A stretch of 64,000 nucleotides of DNA from Cyathus striatus (GCA_025738555.1 JAOVFP010000002.1:2294001-2358000); one strand, 5' to 3'; positions 49,327 through 60,734 are shown, counted from the first letter of the stretch. The notes: generated from the letters alone by a model not told the origin. A program made the numbers and translations.

Positions 49327-50259
49327 CTACCACTTTGCGATTGGTATCCGCGAGGTTTCGAGTTGAGTGATCATCTCCCTTTGCAAAGAGATGATAGTAT
49401 CGTTCTGCAGCCGCATCGCGCTTAGGATGGATGTTGCGACATTCATGGAAGTGGACAAGGAGACCAGATTAGCAGAATCGTTTGCACTAGAGGATCGGAA
49501 CGATGGACCCGCTACTGCGGATGAAGGACGGATAAACTCATCATCCGTGTCGTCGATCCGAGCCCGCTTCATGCTTTGACGAGACGACTGGCGAGATGGC
49601 GCAACGGATGGGGGACCCATGTGAGTATCCGAGTGTTCGAAGGACCGGATGGAACGGGACTTGTTCCGGCTTTGTTCCGGCCTCGAGTGCTAAGGGAACA
49701 TTTTCCCTTAAGCACCCCGCAAAGCAACGCAAGCACTACAGGGAGTTCCTATAAACTATACAGACCGATAATCATGTTTTACTCACCTGTTTGACTCCCT
49801 CAAGCGATAACACTCAGTTCCCCGATCCTGACAGTTTATGCAAGGCACATCATGATAGTATCGTAGTTCCTTTGGCTCCCCAGAATCATCTGTACCCTTA
49901 CCCTTACTATTTCCTATGTTTCCACCACTTTCCGCCTCATATCCAGAACCCGTCACGTCTCCCGACGCTTCCGACCCACTCCCGACACTCGTCTCCGTCG
50001 GATTTACGACCCGCGGCGTAACCGCATTTGCCGCCGTCCCGGAACGAACAGAGGGAAGTGTTGCCGGTGGAACAGCTACGTACGCGGCGTTCTCCCGCCT
50101 TGGAGCCGGATTTATAGGCCTCGGCTTTGGTCTCGGCTTTCCGGAACTACTCCGGGATGCTGGAGTCGAATTTTCTGACTGTTGGTTGGCCGCACGATAG
50201 GCTAGGAAAGCAGCATAATCTTCCGAAGAAATATTTGCTAGATTGACACTCTTATCCAT
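49327..50259 (-). CDS. Antisense gene inside the chromovirus, zinc-cluster-like
   Basis: Opposite to gag-pol, between pol and the 3' LTR. The first exon starts MDKSVNLANISSEDYAAFLA at 50259, is Ser/Pro-rich, and ends at about 49795 with HDVPCINCQDRGTECYRLRE. An intron (donor GTGAGT at about 49788, acceptor near 49740-49710) leads to a Ser-rich tail (RARIDDTDDEFIRPSSAVAG, then SLSTSMNVATSILSAMRLQN). The tail frame starts on its own at 49620, so one more splice or frameshift is unresolved. The CxxC...C...CxxC spacing resembles fungal cysteine-cluster DNA-binding motifs. It is not part of gag or pol. Function unknown; it could act on the element's own expression or on a target chromatin site. 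Confidence 0.5.
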
Positions 50260-50309
50260 GATGGGGTTATATATTCTCGCACACAGTATGACCTCGTGGG
50301 CTCGGCCCT

Positions 50310-50320
50310 AAAAGGGGGAT
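50310..50320 (+). promoter_or_regulatory. Polypurine tract (plus-strand primer)
   Basis: AAAAGGGGGA lies a few bases before the 3' LTR start, the expected place for the polypurine primer of an LTR retrotransposon. Confidence 0.6.
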
Positions 50321-50322
50321 AC

Positions 50323-51088
50323 TGTTATATCCGTGTCCGGATACATCGTGCCGACGTTCCCACGTGACCTTCCAACATACCCGGTCCGTTCCCGGAACGT
50401 ACCCGCTTCGGGTTTACACTTCCCGACGTTCCCGCCCGGGAACGTACCCGGAACCCGTCGGGTTTTCTATCGGGTATCCCGGATACGTACTTTCTCTTAT
50501 GACGGCCTCACCGCGTCATCATTCTATTACTCCTCCCTTCCATTCCTACTTATACGTTTCATTATGGCCTTTGTAGATTAGTTCCTTATTCTTCATTCTG
50601 AGCGCGTCATTTGCGCCCCTACTCCGCTTTGCCAAGACTTCATTTCCTACTTACTCCTTTGACTTGTCCTTTGTATAATACTTCTACATTCGTATCTACA
50701 GGTTCCTACTTAGTATAAGTAGTCTTCCAGATGTAATAGGTAGTCTTTAGTATTCGTATCAACTCTGTACACTTTCTTCCTACTCTAAGTTCTGAAACCC
50801 GCTCCGGGTTTTCCTTCGGGTTTCTCTCCCACTACCTAGTGTAGTGGCGAAGCCTTCTCTTATACTCTGGAACGTCTTCCTTGGTTACATATCATCTTCC
50901 TCGAAATACGAACCATTCCCTGGGGATATCCAGGCGGCGCAGCACACAAGCTGAAGCCACGGTTCTTTCCGCACTTCCGCTCTACGTTCCCGCACCCGTA
51001 CTCACTTCGGGTTTCCGTTATAGTTCTCCCACACCCTCCGGGTGTCTTCGCAACCACTTCTAAACAGGAAGAGAATCGGTACGTAACA
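50323..51088 (+). repeat. 3' LTR of chromovirus
   Basis: Same ends as the 5' LTR; one base longer because of the difference near 50815. Confidence 0.95.
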
Positions 51089-51093
51089 TGGGC
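51089..51093. repeat. Right TSD TGGGC
   Basis: Matches 43001-43005 exactly. Confidence 0.85.
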
Positions 51094-51908
51094 GGAGGAA
51101 GGTCGCTATCAAGCATATTATAAAGAATGCGAATATGTAACATCAAAGCATCCTGTACTTTATGGTAAGAGTGAGCTTTTGAAGTCTACAGATAACACTT
51201 ACCTTAAGTGGACCCGCATCCTCAGGCTTGTCCCCTTTCCGCATGTGATGCTCAGAACGCTTAGCACCAGGCTTTCATTCAGCACCACTAGCCTTGCGTT
51301 TATGGGTACTGGTTGTAATATTACGTTTGGATGGGCTCGTTATACGTGGAGAATTTGAATTATGAGTTGGAGTAAGTTGTCGCAGAGTACATGAACGTGA
51401 AGTTGAAGTAGCTGGTCGCGGAGTATGGGAGCGTGCCTTCGGAGAAGCTGGCCGTGGATTTCTTACAAATCTACGAGCTGGTTGCTTTCCTTTAGAGGCA
51501 TGATCGCGATTTGGAGATGGGCCTTCGGGGTGCATTGAAGCTCTAGTTTGATCAGCAAGTGCCAGCTGTTGAGTAGAAGGGTCTACTGCAGTAGTTCCAG
51601 TAGAGCTTAAGATGCTATCATCACCTTTAGATATAGTATACTTATATGAGCATTAAAACATACCTTCCAGTTCCAATAGCACTATTTCCAAGTTGAGAGT
51701 GCAACTTCAAAACCTCGCTGTGATATGCTTGCTTCTGCTGCTTGTATACTTCCATCTCTTGTGTAAACTTTGCCTCTAGCTGTGATACCTGTTCCCTCAC
51801 TCGTTGGTCCAGAAGTCCTTTCAGGTACTCCTTCAGCGCCGGATCCAGGCTGTCAACGGCTTTACTCATAGCAGCTTCATTGCTAATCATTTCCTGATCG
51901 TGTTCCAT

Positions 51909-52639
51909 GGTTCTGTAACTATCATCAATGCCGAGAATAGGTGGAAATGGAAGGAACAAGCAGTACCGCACTCCTATGCAAGAGATTCAGAGACGAGGGG
52001 TGAGCTAGATGCCTCATGACTTCAGCTTTCGGTCTGTGACTTATGTCTTTCTGTTCCCTTTGTTCTAACAGACATGTTGATGAGTCGCATGGCCGGGTGC
52101 TGTCGTGATTAGATAAAGCTTGCACCGAGACAAGCGACCTGGTATGGTGTCCTATCAAATGTGACGGTGGTCTCGAGTGTCAGAACTCAGTATTCAGGCG
52201 AAATAGTAGATAAATATGCCAATATGTATTTCAAATAGTTTCATATGCAAAAATGTGTACAAATACCTAGTGACTGTAACCACCGTATGACCCAGCGCGC
52301 CCTAATGTATCCAGAACTGCCATAAATCCTACCATATTGTACAGCAAATTCACTACACAAACCAAGGGACAGCGATAACCAGGGATATGGGGGTGGAATA
52401 AGTGCAGGAATGAGGAGAAGACGAAGAATACTAGGAAAGAGCACTGGTATAGAGGTAGACAGAGGGGAAGGACACGTGTGTTGCGCATGTGTATGTATAT
52501 GCTTGCTGTTCCGATGATCAAGGCATCGGTAAATCAGATCGTGTCGAGGCTCGGTTATATCACTCATGTTAAGCTGACTTGGCTTGTTGTGACAATTGAG
52601 CCACCTAGTGCACGAGTCAGGTGGATCACGCGTGTCTTT
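51909..52639. other. Upstream region of the accessory gene
   Basis: No supported gene. It probably holds the accessory gene promoter between its start and the right TIR. Confidence 0.4.
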
Positions 52640-53224
52640 AACGTGTTTTGAAATTGGAATCAACACTGGTCGAACACAGGAATGTTCCACTTTAAAATGA
52701 TTTGGAACCCTGATTGTTCGCCGTGTGAATATCATGTAAAGCGAGTTATGCACTATTTTTAGTAGCTATAAAGTCAGATTTTTGTACCACTAATGCTAAT
52801 GACGAGCCTAACAATATACTGTCCCTCTATTACTTCTCTGTATTGATGGACTTACTGACAGTGGAATTTTAAAATTTGATTTGTACAAGTCCCTATGTAC
52901 ACCATAGAAGTACATTAACTCACTTTGATAATATCTATCTATTTATTTTACTGTCTAGCATGTATTATTGAAGAGTCTCCGCATGGTCAGCAAGCATGGG
53001 AAAAACACTCTTACATGCGAAATGACAGGAAAAAGAGACATTTCAGGCGTATATTTTCGTTATAATAGCTTAATAATATCATATAATGTGTATTCGTATC
53101 GAAAACATAAGAATTGGCTGAAAAAAACATGAATTGTCCAATGCTACGGCACCCACTTTGCTACGGCAACTGAACTACGGTACGGTGAGTTTTTGATCAA
53201 ACGGAGTGTCATACGGAGCGGCAT
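52640..53224 (-). repeat. Right TIR of the large transposon
   Basis: Inverse counterpart of 35213-36110; ends GGAGTGTCATACGGAGCGGC. Confidence 0.7.
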
Positions 53225-54871
53225 AGTCATACCGTAACGGTTTACGGCTGTATTTAGGAGGCTGTTTACAGTATGGTTTTCACCCGTAACCGTACCATAT
53301 GAAGATTTTTCAGATCCTCGATGCTATGGGGTCTAGCATTCAATTAGTATTACTTATAGTATTTAAAGCAGATCAAGAGTTTTATTATATACAAGTAGGA
53401 GCATACATAAAATATAGTGTTTTTAATGCAAATTTTGTCAAGAGGCAAGTGATATCTATACCATAGACGGCACATAGTACCTATTTTGCCGTTCCCACTT
53501 ATAATACTCGTCACTGCTCTCACATGCAGTACTCTACTGACTACACACAAACCACGGCATGAACCATGCTTGCCTACAACCTCCCCTGTAACAACCTCAC
53601 ACAAGTTCATAGACCTTCGACACCGGCTTTATGAGTTCTTGCTTCATTTCAGGGAGTACAGAGTAATGGTGGATTGGGCATGAGTGAGGACAATGGTATC
53701 TGCTAGGGAAGAGATGTCATGTCAGTATAGGCTAGGAAACATATGACAATGCTACGTACCTGCGAAGAGCATTCCCTCCACTTCATACCTCGCACCTCAT
53801 ACCACTCACTATTCTCACTGGCTCTCCACTGGGTGTTCTTTCGGAATGGGCTTCATGTTTACCACCATGTGCAATTGAAGAAGCCGGCGGATGGTGAAGG
53901 GGGAGGACTCAGGACGATGAGTAAAAGAGGGGAGGAGGATAAGTGGGGAGGCTAGAGGAGACATAGTAACAGAGGAGGGGAGGAGAGAGCATTACCCTGC
54001 TGTCCCCACCCCTGAATTCCCAAAAATGAATATATATTCACATGAGTCACACAAATTACTGTCATGTGCGTAAGGATGTTGACGTGACCAATGATTAATA
54101 TTCCTCCCTGCTTCCTCCCTCCTTGTCGTTCCACTCTTCCCTCCATTCCCACATCTCTGGATCATCTCCTCACCACATCCGAATTCCCAGTCTGGTTGGC
54201 AGCTTCTGATCTCGCCGTTCTAGTCCCCAGGTCACCACAGCATGACATGCGAACAGCGAAACGTACAAGGGTAAAAGGAAAGAAGAAGGGAGGAATTACA
54301 AGGGGGCAGGGGACACATCAACAGCGAAACGTACAGGGGGTTAGAAGAGGAAGGGAGGAATGATGAGGGGGCGAGAGACACGCGAACAGTGAAGCGTATG
54401 AGGAGTAAGGGGAAGAAGGAAGGGGGGAATGACAAGGGGTTGGGAGACACGCGAACAGTGAAACATACAAGGGGTGAAAAGAGGAAGGGAGGAATAACGA
54501 GGGGGCAGGATACGGGCCGCCCTCACCTACATTTCTAAGTAATATGACACCACCGCCCCTTCCCTCCTCGCTGTCAATCTCTCTGGCAGTACCTCGTATG
54601 TAAAATATATGTTGTTATGTATATAAGTAGATAAGCAGCACAATGCAATATTTTTGTCTTATTTTCTGTCCCCTCAGCTGTGTTCTTGCACACTCAACAA
54701 ATTAAATGAATTATAGATCAATGCGTGTTTTTATCTACAGATTTGAAATAAGGGTTCAAAGCAATGTAAATTAAAATGAATATAAGTAGTATGTAGCTCA
54801 ATCGAAATTAAAATGAGTTTTAGCTGAGAGAAATAGCTGATACCGAATTAAAATGATTTAAATAAACGACT
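53225..54871. other. Gene-free stretch with a minisatellite
   Basis: No supported gene. It contains the roughly 67-bp repeats at 54249-54520 listed separately. Confidence 0.5.
54249..54520 (+). repeat. Minisatellite of about 67 bp, four units
   Basis: CGAACAGCGAAACGTACA and variants recur at about 54250, 54317, 54384 and 54452, each followed by a purine-rich stretch ending GGAGGAAT. Confidence 0.8.
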
Positions 54872-57562
54872 CTAACTGAAGATTAAGACTGAATGAACTG
54901 ATATTATATTGACGGAAGCCTTCGGAGCTGGTACATTTACCTGCTCAGTGCTTCCTTCTGCTATAGACAGAAATAAGCTGTCATAACATGTATTGAATAG
55001 TGATGAATATACGTACCGCTTTCTTGGCTTCTCTGGAGCAGTGTCTATTTCCAAAACTCGTTTTGTTGCAGCAGGTCCAGGGAGTGCGCCAAACTGCTGG
55101 AAGACCCATGTTATGTCTTCTACTGCTTCCCAAAGGCTTTCCAAAGTTTCCATCAGGCCATCTGACGACATTTGAATTGTGCTGACCCACCACGACAGAG
55201 ACACCACAACGCTGCATAATCCCAATGCACCGCCGCGGAACAATGTTCCCCATTGACAATTCTCTGATGGAATCGACCGAGTTCGGCTAGCTTTACGCCA
55301 TTCAGGCTGCATTTCGGTCCACCATGTAATCCACGTGCTGCCAAATTTGGATGCAGTTATTTCCAGTACTGCAGCTGTACTCCGACGACAACGAATCCAC
55401 CATGCCAGTTCTTTAGGACGTTTTGTCGTAGGAAAAGGCTGTTATAATATATAAGTATACTGGTTGTAGCTTTTGATGAAGGGTGGTTACTTACTGATTC
55501 CTCAGGCATTTTCTGCTTGAAAGTTTGCCATTCTTTGATAAGCGCCTTCCAGCGCGGGTCAGATGAAACATTAGTCAAATACTTGACATATTGTTGGGCG
55601 TATTTTGGCAATGAATTGATGCTATCTTCGCCAGGAGAACTCACATTGTCTGAAGACTTTCTACTTTTAGGAAAGTCAGCGATAACAGATTCTGATGATA
55701 TGCGTAAGCCATGCTTACCGTGTAGAATGCTCCTCGTGGTAAATCGAACTCGTAGCTATGCTAGCCATGTCTGCTGACCCATCGGCTGTTGTCCTTTCCT
55801 GTTGCGAGCTTTTGTTATGATTGGATGTGTCTCCAGCATCGACAGGTGGTTGGGAAGATTCCCTAGAAAAGAATTAATGAATAATAATTGATAGAATGCA
55901 CGTAATAGTACCCACTGAATACCACTACTTTGACGTTCTACTGAAGCTTCAGAAGTTAACCTACATATAATTTATAAGTATGTGATTGGTCTAACATGTA
56001 CATACATACTTCTCAATGCTCTGTTCGTCATTTGCTATGGTCATATCATTAGGACTGAGGAAATGAATGGTCAGCCAGTTTTTTGCACAACGATAAAGGG
56101 GGTAAGCTCTTACCGAGGTAACTCATCATCTATGGTAACCAGACGGGAAGATCTACGAGGTGTCACATTGACACTTCCTTTTGGTTTCCTGGGACCACGC
56201 TTTATGACCTTCTTGGCGATACTAGGTGGATGACCTTCTTTTTCCCAGTTAGCTTTCATCTCTGTCATTACACTATTGATCTCTCTCATGCGATCAAGAT
56301 GGTCAGCCTCATTTCTACTCATACAGCTCCCATCAGAAGCAATGACATACTCGACTGGTGGTAGAGTAGGACCAGCCTCGATATTCTCATCCTCCATTTC
56401 AAGAATATGCTCTTGTGCTCCTTCTTTCTCTTTTCCTTTACCTTTACCATTGGATTGTCCATCTGAACATATAATGTTTGCATCAAGGCTGCGTGAATCG
56501 CACTCATCTATGGCTTTAGAGACTTAGTTGGTATGTCTTACTTAAAGAAAAGCACACTTACAGAAGCAGTGTTTTAGGAAGTCGTCAAATTTATCTGAAA
56601 TTTGTTCTCCGAAATTCGCCCCTCCCATCCATGTCTCCCAGCTATTTCCTTCCTCGTCACTGCCATAGTGGTAGCTACAGGATTTTAGTGAGTAAATATG
56701 GATCTTTTACTATTACCCAAGGTCAACTTACATCGCTGCATCCATCGCTCCACCACGTGATGGACGCGGCCCACCTGCAAGTATGGTGAAGTTCCAGCCA
56801 GTGCGTTTTGAAAGTTCTGGAATTGAATCAGCTAGGGCTGCTTCGAGCTTCTTTATCGCCCTAAACAAAAAAGTGAGTCTTACTTATGTTACATCATATA
56901 TAGATGTGTTTTACTTACATTTCATATGCTATATTTCTTGCCGCAATACTTTCATCCTTTGGAATCACCCCACTCCTCTTTTGACGCAACTTCTGTAGGT
57001 GCATCTGTACCTCATCCTTTACACCCTGGGTTTCCAGCTCATAATGCCTCTTGATTGAGTTATTTTCAAACTCATAGCGTGACATTGGCTTAGAATCCTT
57101 CTGACTCGAATGTTGGTATTCATCCCACTCATCATCGATGAGTGCATCCATATATTCCTCATACAGCGTGTAGTAAACTTGCCATTCCTGCATCACGGTC
57201 TCCCCTTTTACCTGAGGCCTCCGCTTGATATTGAGAAGACCTCTGGAAGACAGAGAGTTGCGGATGTAATTGCGGAACCAATGGCTAAGCCTCTGTGCAC
57301 AATGTAAGCCATTTATTCACAATGAAAATTAATGAATACTTACACCACGCATTTCCTTCCATTTCTTAATATCTGCCTTTTCACTGTACACATTCCACTT
57401 GTCCATATCTTCTTTGGTGGCTGTTGGTCGACCCCATGTATTGTCCCAATCTGAATACAAGTTCCTTAGCCACAGTGTCGACTTCCCTTCATCCCTGGCA
57501 AGGTTATAACCTGGTATTTTCGCTACCAGCCAGTTCCACTGCTTCGAATCTGCCCAAGTCAT
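54872..57562 (-). CDS. Unnamed Agaricomycete protein family, multi-exon, intact
   Basis: Minus-strand exons with clear borders: 57562-57344 (MTWADSKQWNWLVAKIPGYN), 57292-56919, 56860-56732, 56674-56562, 56513-56114, then at least three more down to about 54872. Phases fit at every junction, with GTAAGT-type donors. Landmarks in order: LSHWFRNYIRNSL, MQEWQVYYTLYEEYMDALID, RTGWNFTILAGGPRP, YHYGSDEEGNSWETWMGGAN, a Lys/Arg-rich GPRKPKGSVNVTPRRSSRL, SDPRWKALIKEWQTFKQKMP, PKELAWWIRCRR and near the end ITWVFQQFGALPGP. I recognise the pattern as a lineage-specific family common in mushroom genomes but with no assigned function. No transposase motif is visible, though such genes often sit near DNA transposons. 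No stop or frameshift is needed in the parts I checked. Confidence 0.65.
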
Positions 57563-58337
57563 GGATTAGCGTGGTAGTTGAGGAGTGTGAGGTGCGTGGT
57601 CAGGAGAACAGGAGTGGTGATGACACGGTTGAGTAGTGAATGTGTCTGGGGTTGGGGTACGAAAGGATGCTCAGTTGTGGACCAACAAGTATATGTGGCA
57701 TACGTGGCAAGCGATGCAATCTGGGGGACTGTTGTGGACACTAATGCTTGTACAGGGTACTGTGGTGCTCGGTTCTGAAATGTAACCGAAGTAGAGTATT
57801 TACAACTTTGTAATAGTTTATAAAATCCACATTATTGAAAGATAATAATAAACACACCACTGTTGTAAGTGTAACTACCCACATGTTGGCAGTGGTTGTA
57901 GTCTCGAATGTATTTAGACGATACTAATAATTGTGAATCCTATTTATAGAGAGTTAGAAGCAAATTAGCAAATGAAAATATAGAATGAATCTGCACGACG
58001 TACAAGTTTTATCCACATATACAATGAATGAGTACATCGTCATCGTAAACTCAACTTTTGATACATCATTATGTACCCTGCCATTCTCAACGATCCACCT
58101 ACACCAGCATGCACCTCTGTTGAAGTTTGTTATCACCCTTTTGGCTTGCTTCCTCACGTTGTCCACTATCCATTCCAAAGGGGAAATATATGTGAAGTGC
58201 ACGTATAAACTCAGATAAGTAAGTAAAGCAGTACCATTGTTTTACATTACAGATTCTTGAAATACCTATGTATCGTTTGTATCATTGTTATTGAGCCATT
58301 GTCAGTACTATTTCCATTTTCTAGAAAGAACCAATTC
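57563..58337. other. Gene-free stretch
   Basis: Upstream region of the minus-strand gene starting at 57562; no supported gene or repeat. Confidence 0.45.
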
Positions 58338-60734
58338 ATACTATGTAATAGAAGCCATTCATCAACATTATGTTCTTAAATAGAGTCAAAAGTTCGTTCC
58401 AAAGTCAAATTCTATTAAGTATATAATATTACATGATTTCTTATATAAAGAGTACAATGCTACCTTGTTTTTAACATAGCTGCAATAGACATCAATAATA
58501 AAAACATATCCTTAAACAAGGAGAGGATCAGCAAATCAATGATTGATAGGGCTGCCAACTGCACCCATACAAAATGGTTACAGCTGTTATGGTGCGGTGT
58601 CCAATGCCATACCATACAGGCTGGTTGAGTTGTAAATATGGTACGGCTTTCAGCTGTCAATAGCCACACTGTACAACTGTGTATGGCCATAAGTATGGAT
58701 TTGTCTAATCACTCAAATAACGCCTATCATTGTAGCAACATATCACTACATTCATTGCCTAACCAGCCTCATCAGTGATGATCAACAAACCATGAACATG
58801 CACTTACATACTACCTTGTACCATGCTAGTGAGTAATTCTCAACCCTTTCCTATTATATAGATTGGTTGGAATATAATGTATAAACTTACTTTATAAATA
58901 CAGGTTTCCTCTACACTATTATTGCTATTACTTGAAGCTTGACCGCTGTCTCAATAAGATAACACTATCAAATCTAGTCGTGCATGCATCAACATATTAT
59001 TTGTGTTTGCTCTCCCTCTCACTTGTTCCCTCCTGCTGATTCCCTCCAATACCAACACTTACCCATAACCTCAACTAATGAACAGGCCTCAAGATCGTCG
59101 GGATAGTGCAATACCAAGAGCCACTGAATACCATAATTGGCTTTACCAATGGTCGCATTGTCGCCTCAAGTCTTCCTCCCCAAGTTTTATACTTTAAAAT
59201 TTCTTTCAATTCATCACCATGGCTTATATTTTACACATAACTGTTTTCTGCAATATCCTACGACCCAAAACACTATTAATCTCCATCGTTTCGACCATTC
59301 CTCATTAAGTAACCTCTTTATTTTAATTTTATTTAAACCTCTGTATCTACTTCCACCAAATTCAGTGAATTTTTCCCTTCTCACAGTCGAGTTTTGAGCT
59401 TCAGTTTTCTTCTTCAAGTTGTTGTCAGTGCTCTCATCTTCCATTTTACCAATCCGATCTCGAAAATCCATCAAGTCTTTGTGTTTGAACTTCATTATGA
59501 AGTTCCCATTCCTTGTTACATTCTTGACACTAAATTGTCATTACTAATTACACTCTCGAGCACCTTAGGTCTCCTTTGTCAAACGAATGTTCGACAACTC
59601 ACATACTTATTCTTTGTTTAGGCCTTAACGAGCCTGTTTTCCTTACAGTGCTTGTCAAATTTGCATAAAGACTACTACACTTACAGGCTTTACATAGTGT
59701 CGTATATTTGTAATAATCATCAACATAATCTGTATTCTTGATACACATTATGAAATACTACTTGTTTCAAGCACTTTACTATGTTTTTTCATATTTTTCT
59801 TTGTCCTATTGAAGTATTACTCCCGTTTTATTCATTCAAGTTAAAAATAACATTAATTAAGTATAGATCAAAGCCGTAAACCATCTATGGCCATATTTGT
59901 ACCCCTCACGTACTGTAGAAGGCTCAAAAAACTTTGTATGGTATGGTTATGGCTGCCAACCATACCGTAAATGGCTTACTTTATATGGCCGTAAACTGTT
60001 ATGATACGGTTGGCAGCCCTAATGATTGATTGCAAGATGATTGGGGGGTGTTTGTACAGGAATATTATTAGAGCTACTAATTCACCAGCCTACATGTTCA
60101 GACATCGGAAATGGAACTGACTCAGAACCCCGGTAAGACCCAGATATGTGCATACCACATGTCTAAGTACATGATACCCTGTTCCTTGGTTCATTTTACG
60201 GGGATCAGCGAAGGGGACAACATACATTATGGCAAAAAAGTCGAACCACTGACCATAGAATCTTGATAAAAAGTGTTAATACTATGTAATAGAAGCCATT
60301 CGTCGACATTATGTTCTTAAATGGAGTCAAAAGTTCGTTCCAAAGTCAAATTCTATTAAGTATATAATATTACATGATTTCTTATCCAAAGAGTACAATG
60401 CTACCTTGTTTTTAACATAGCTGCAATAGACATTGATAATAGAAAACATATCCTTAAACAAGAAGATCAGCAAATCAATGATTGATTGCAAGATGATTGG
60501 AGGGTGTTTGCGGAGAAATATCATCGGAACTACTAATTCACCAGCCTATGTGTTCTGACATCGGAAATGGAATCGACTCAGAACCCCAGTAAGACCCAGG
60601 TATGAGCACATGACAGGTCTAAGTGCGTGGTACCCTGTTCCTTGGTTCATTGTACAGGGATCGGCGAAGGGGACTACGTACATTATGGAAAAAAAATCGA
60701 ACCACTGACTATAGGATCTCAATACAAAGTGTTA
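58338..60734 (+). repeat. Tandem duplication of about 457 bp, first copy interrupted
   Basis: Copy 1 is 58338-58546 plus 60030-60278; copy 2 is 60279-60734. They begin ATACTATGTAATAGAAGCCA and end AAAGTGTTA, and differ by scattered substitutions. Copy 1 is split by the element at 58547-60021. Confidence 0.85.
58547..60021. mobile_element. hAT-like element, 8-bp TSD ATGATTGA
   Basis: The ends are TAGGGCTGCCAAC and its inverse GTTGGCAGCCCTA, a typical hAT-type terminus. ATGATTGA is duplicated at 58539-58546 and 60022-60029. Copy 2 of the host duplication (around 60480) shows the uninterrupted site with a single ATGATTGA, which proves the boundaries. The inside is AT-rich; a minus-strand coding remnant (59495-59214, DLMDFRDRIGKMEDES) has no transposase motif, so the copy is non-autonomous. 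Confidence 0.85.

Larger units (their letters stand above)
43006..51088 (+). mobile_element. Ty3/gypsy chromovirus, nested insertion
   Basis: Complete structure: 5' LTR 43006-43770, gag-pol region 43807-49007, an antisense gene (about 49327-50259), a purine-rich tract before the 3' LTR, and 3' LTR 50323-51088. Five-base TSD TGGGC at 43001-43005 and 51089-51093. Domain order protease, reverse transcriptase, integrase, chromodomain places it in the chromovirus lineage. The LTRs differ visibly at only one place (TTGAG against TTCGGG, about 43498 and 50815), so the insertion is young, yet the coding region carries many frameshifts. It inserted into the accessory gene of the Plavaka-like element. 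Confidence 0.9.
41741..51908 (-). pseudogene. Transposon accessory gene split by a retroelement
   Basis: Minus-strand exons: 51908-51664 (MEHDQEMISNEAAMSKAVDS, then a coiled-coil-like QVSQLEAKFTQEMEVYKQQK), 51614-51203 (basic Pro/Ser-rich, RPASPKARSHTPRPATSTSR), 51152 to 51094 continuing at 43005-42489, and 42427-41741. The third exon is split by the chromovirus; joining 51094 to 43005 gives a continuous frame across the insertion point. Its C-terminal half reads YNPVYRGLHSQYAYHMDLLI, ARLAFLAENNYPARYRCLID, NMPLDYYDPAFYNSLPPAVR and a long acidic tail. This tail family recurs as an unnamed protein in Agaricomycete genomes. A TGA at about 51277, within the basic exon, is a second lesion. Position inside the TIRs and convergent with the transposase suggests a transposon-borne partner. 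Biochemical role unknown. Confidence 0.6.
35213..53224. mobile_element. Large Plavaka-like DNA transposon carrying a nested retroelement
   Basis: Long TIRs (35213-36110 and 52640-53224) match in inverse orientation over several blocks, from TGATCAAAAACTCACCGTAC inward to CACGGCGAACAATC and TTGAACACCCAGTGTT-like text. Between them lie a transposase gene (+) and an accessory gene (-), arranged convergently. A chromovirus insertion (43006-51088) accounts for 8.1 kb, so the original element was about 9.9 kb. The exact termini and TSD are unclear because the left end abuts the MITE-like copy and a 14-bp duplication (CCGAATGGGAAAAT). Confidence 0.65.
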
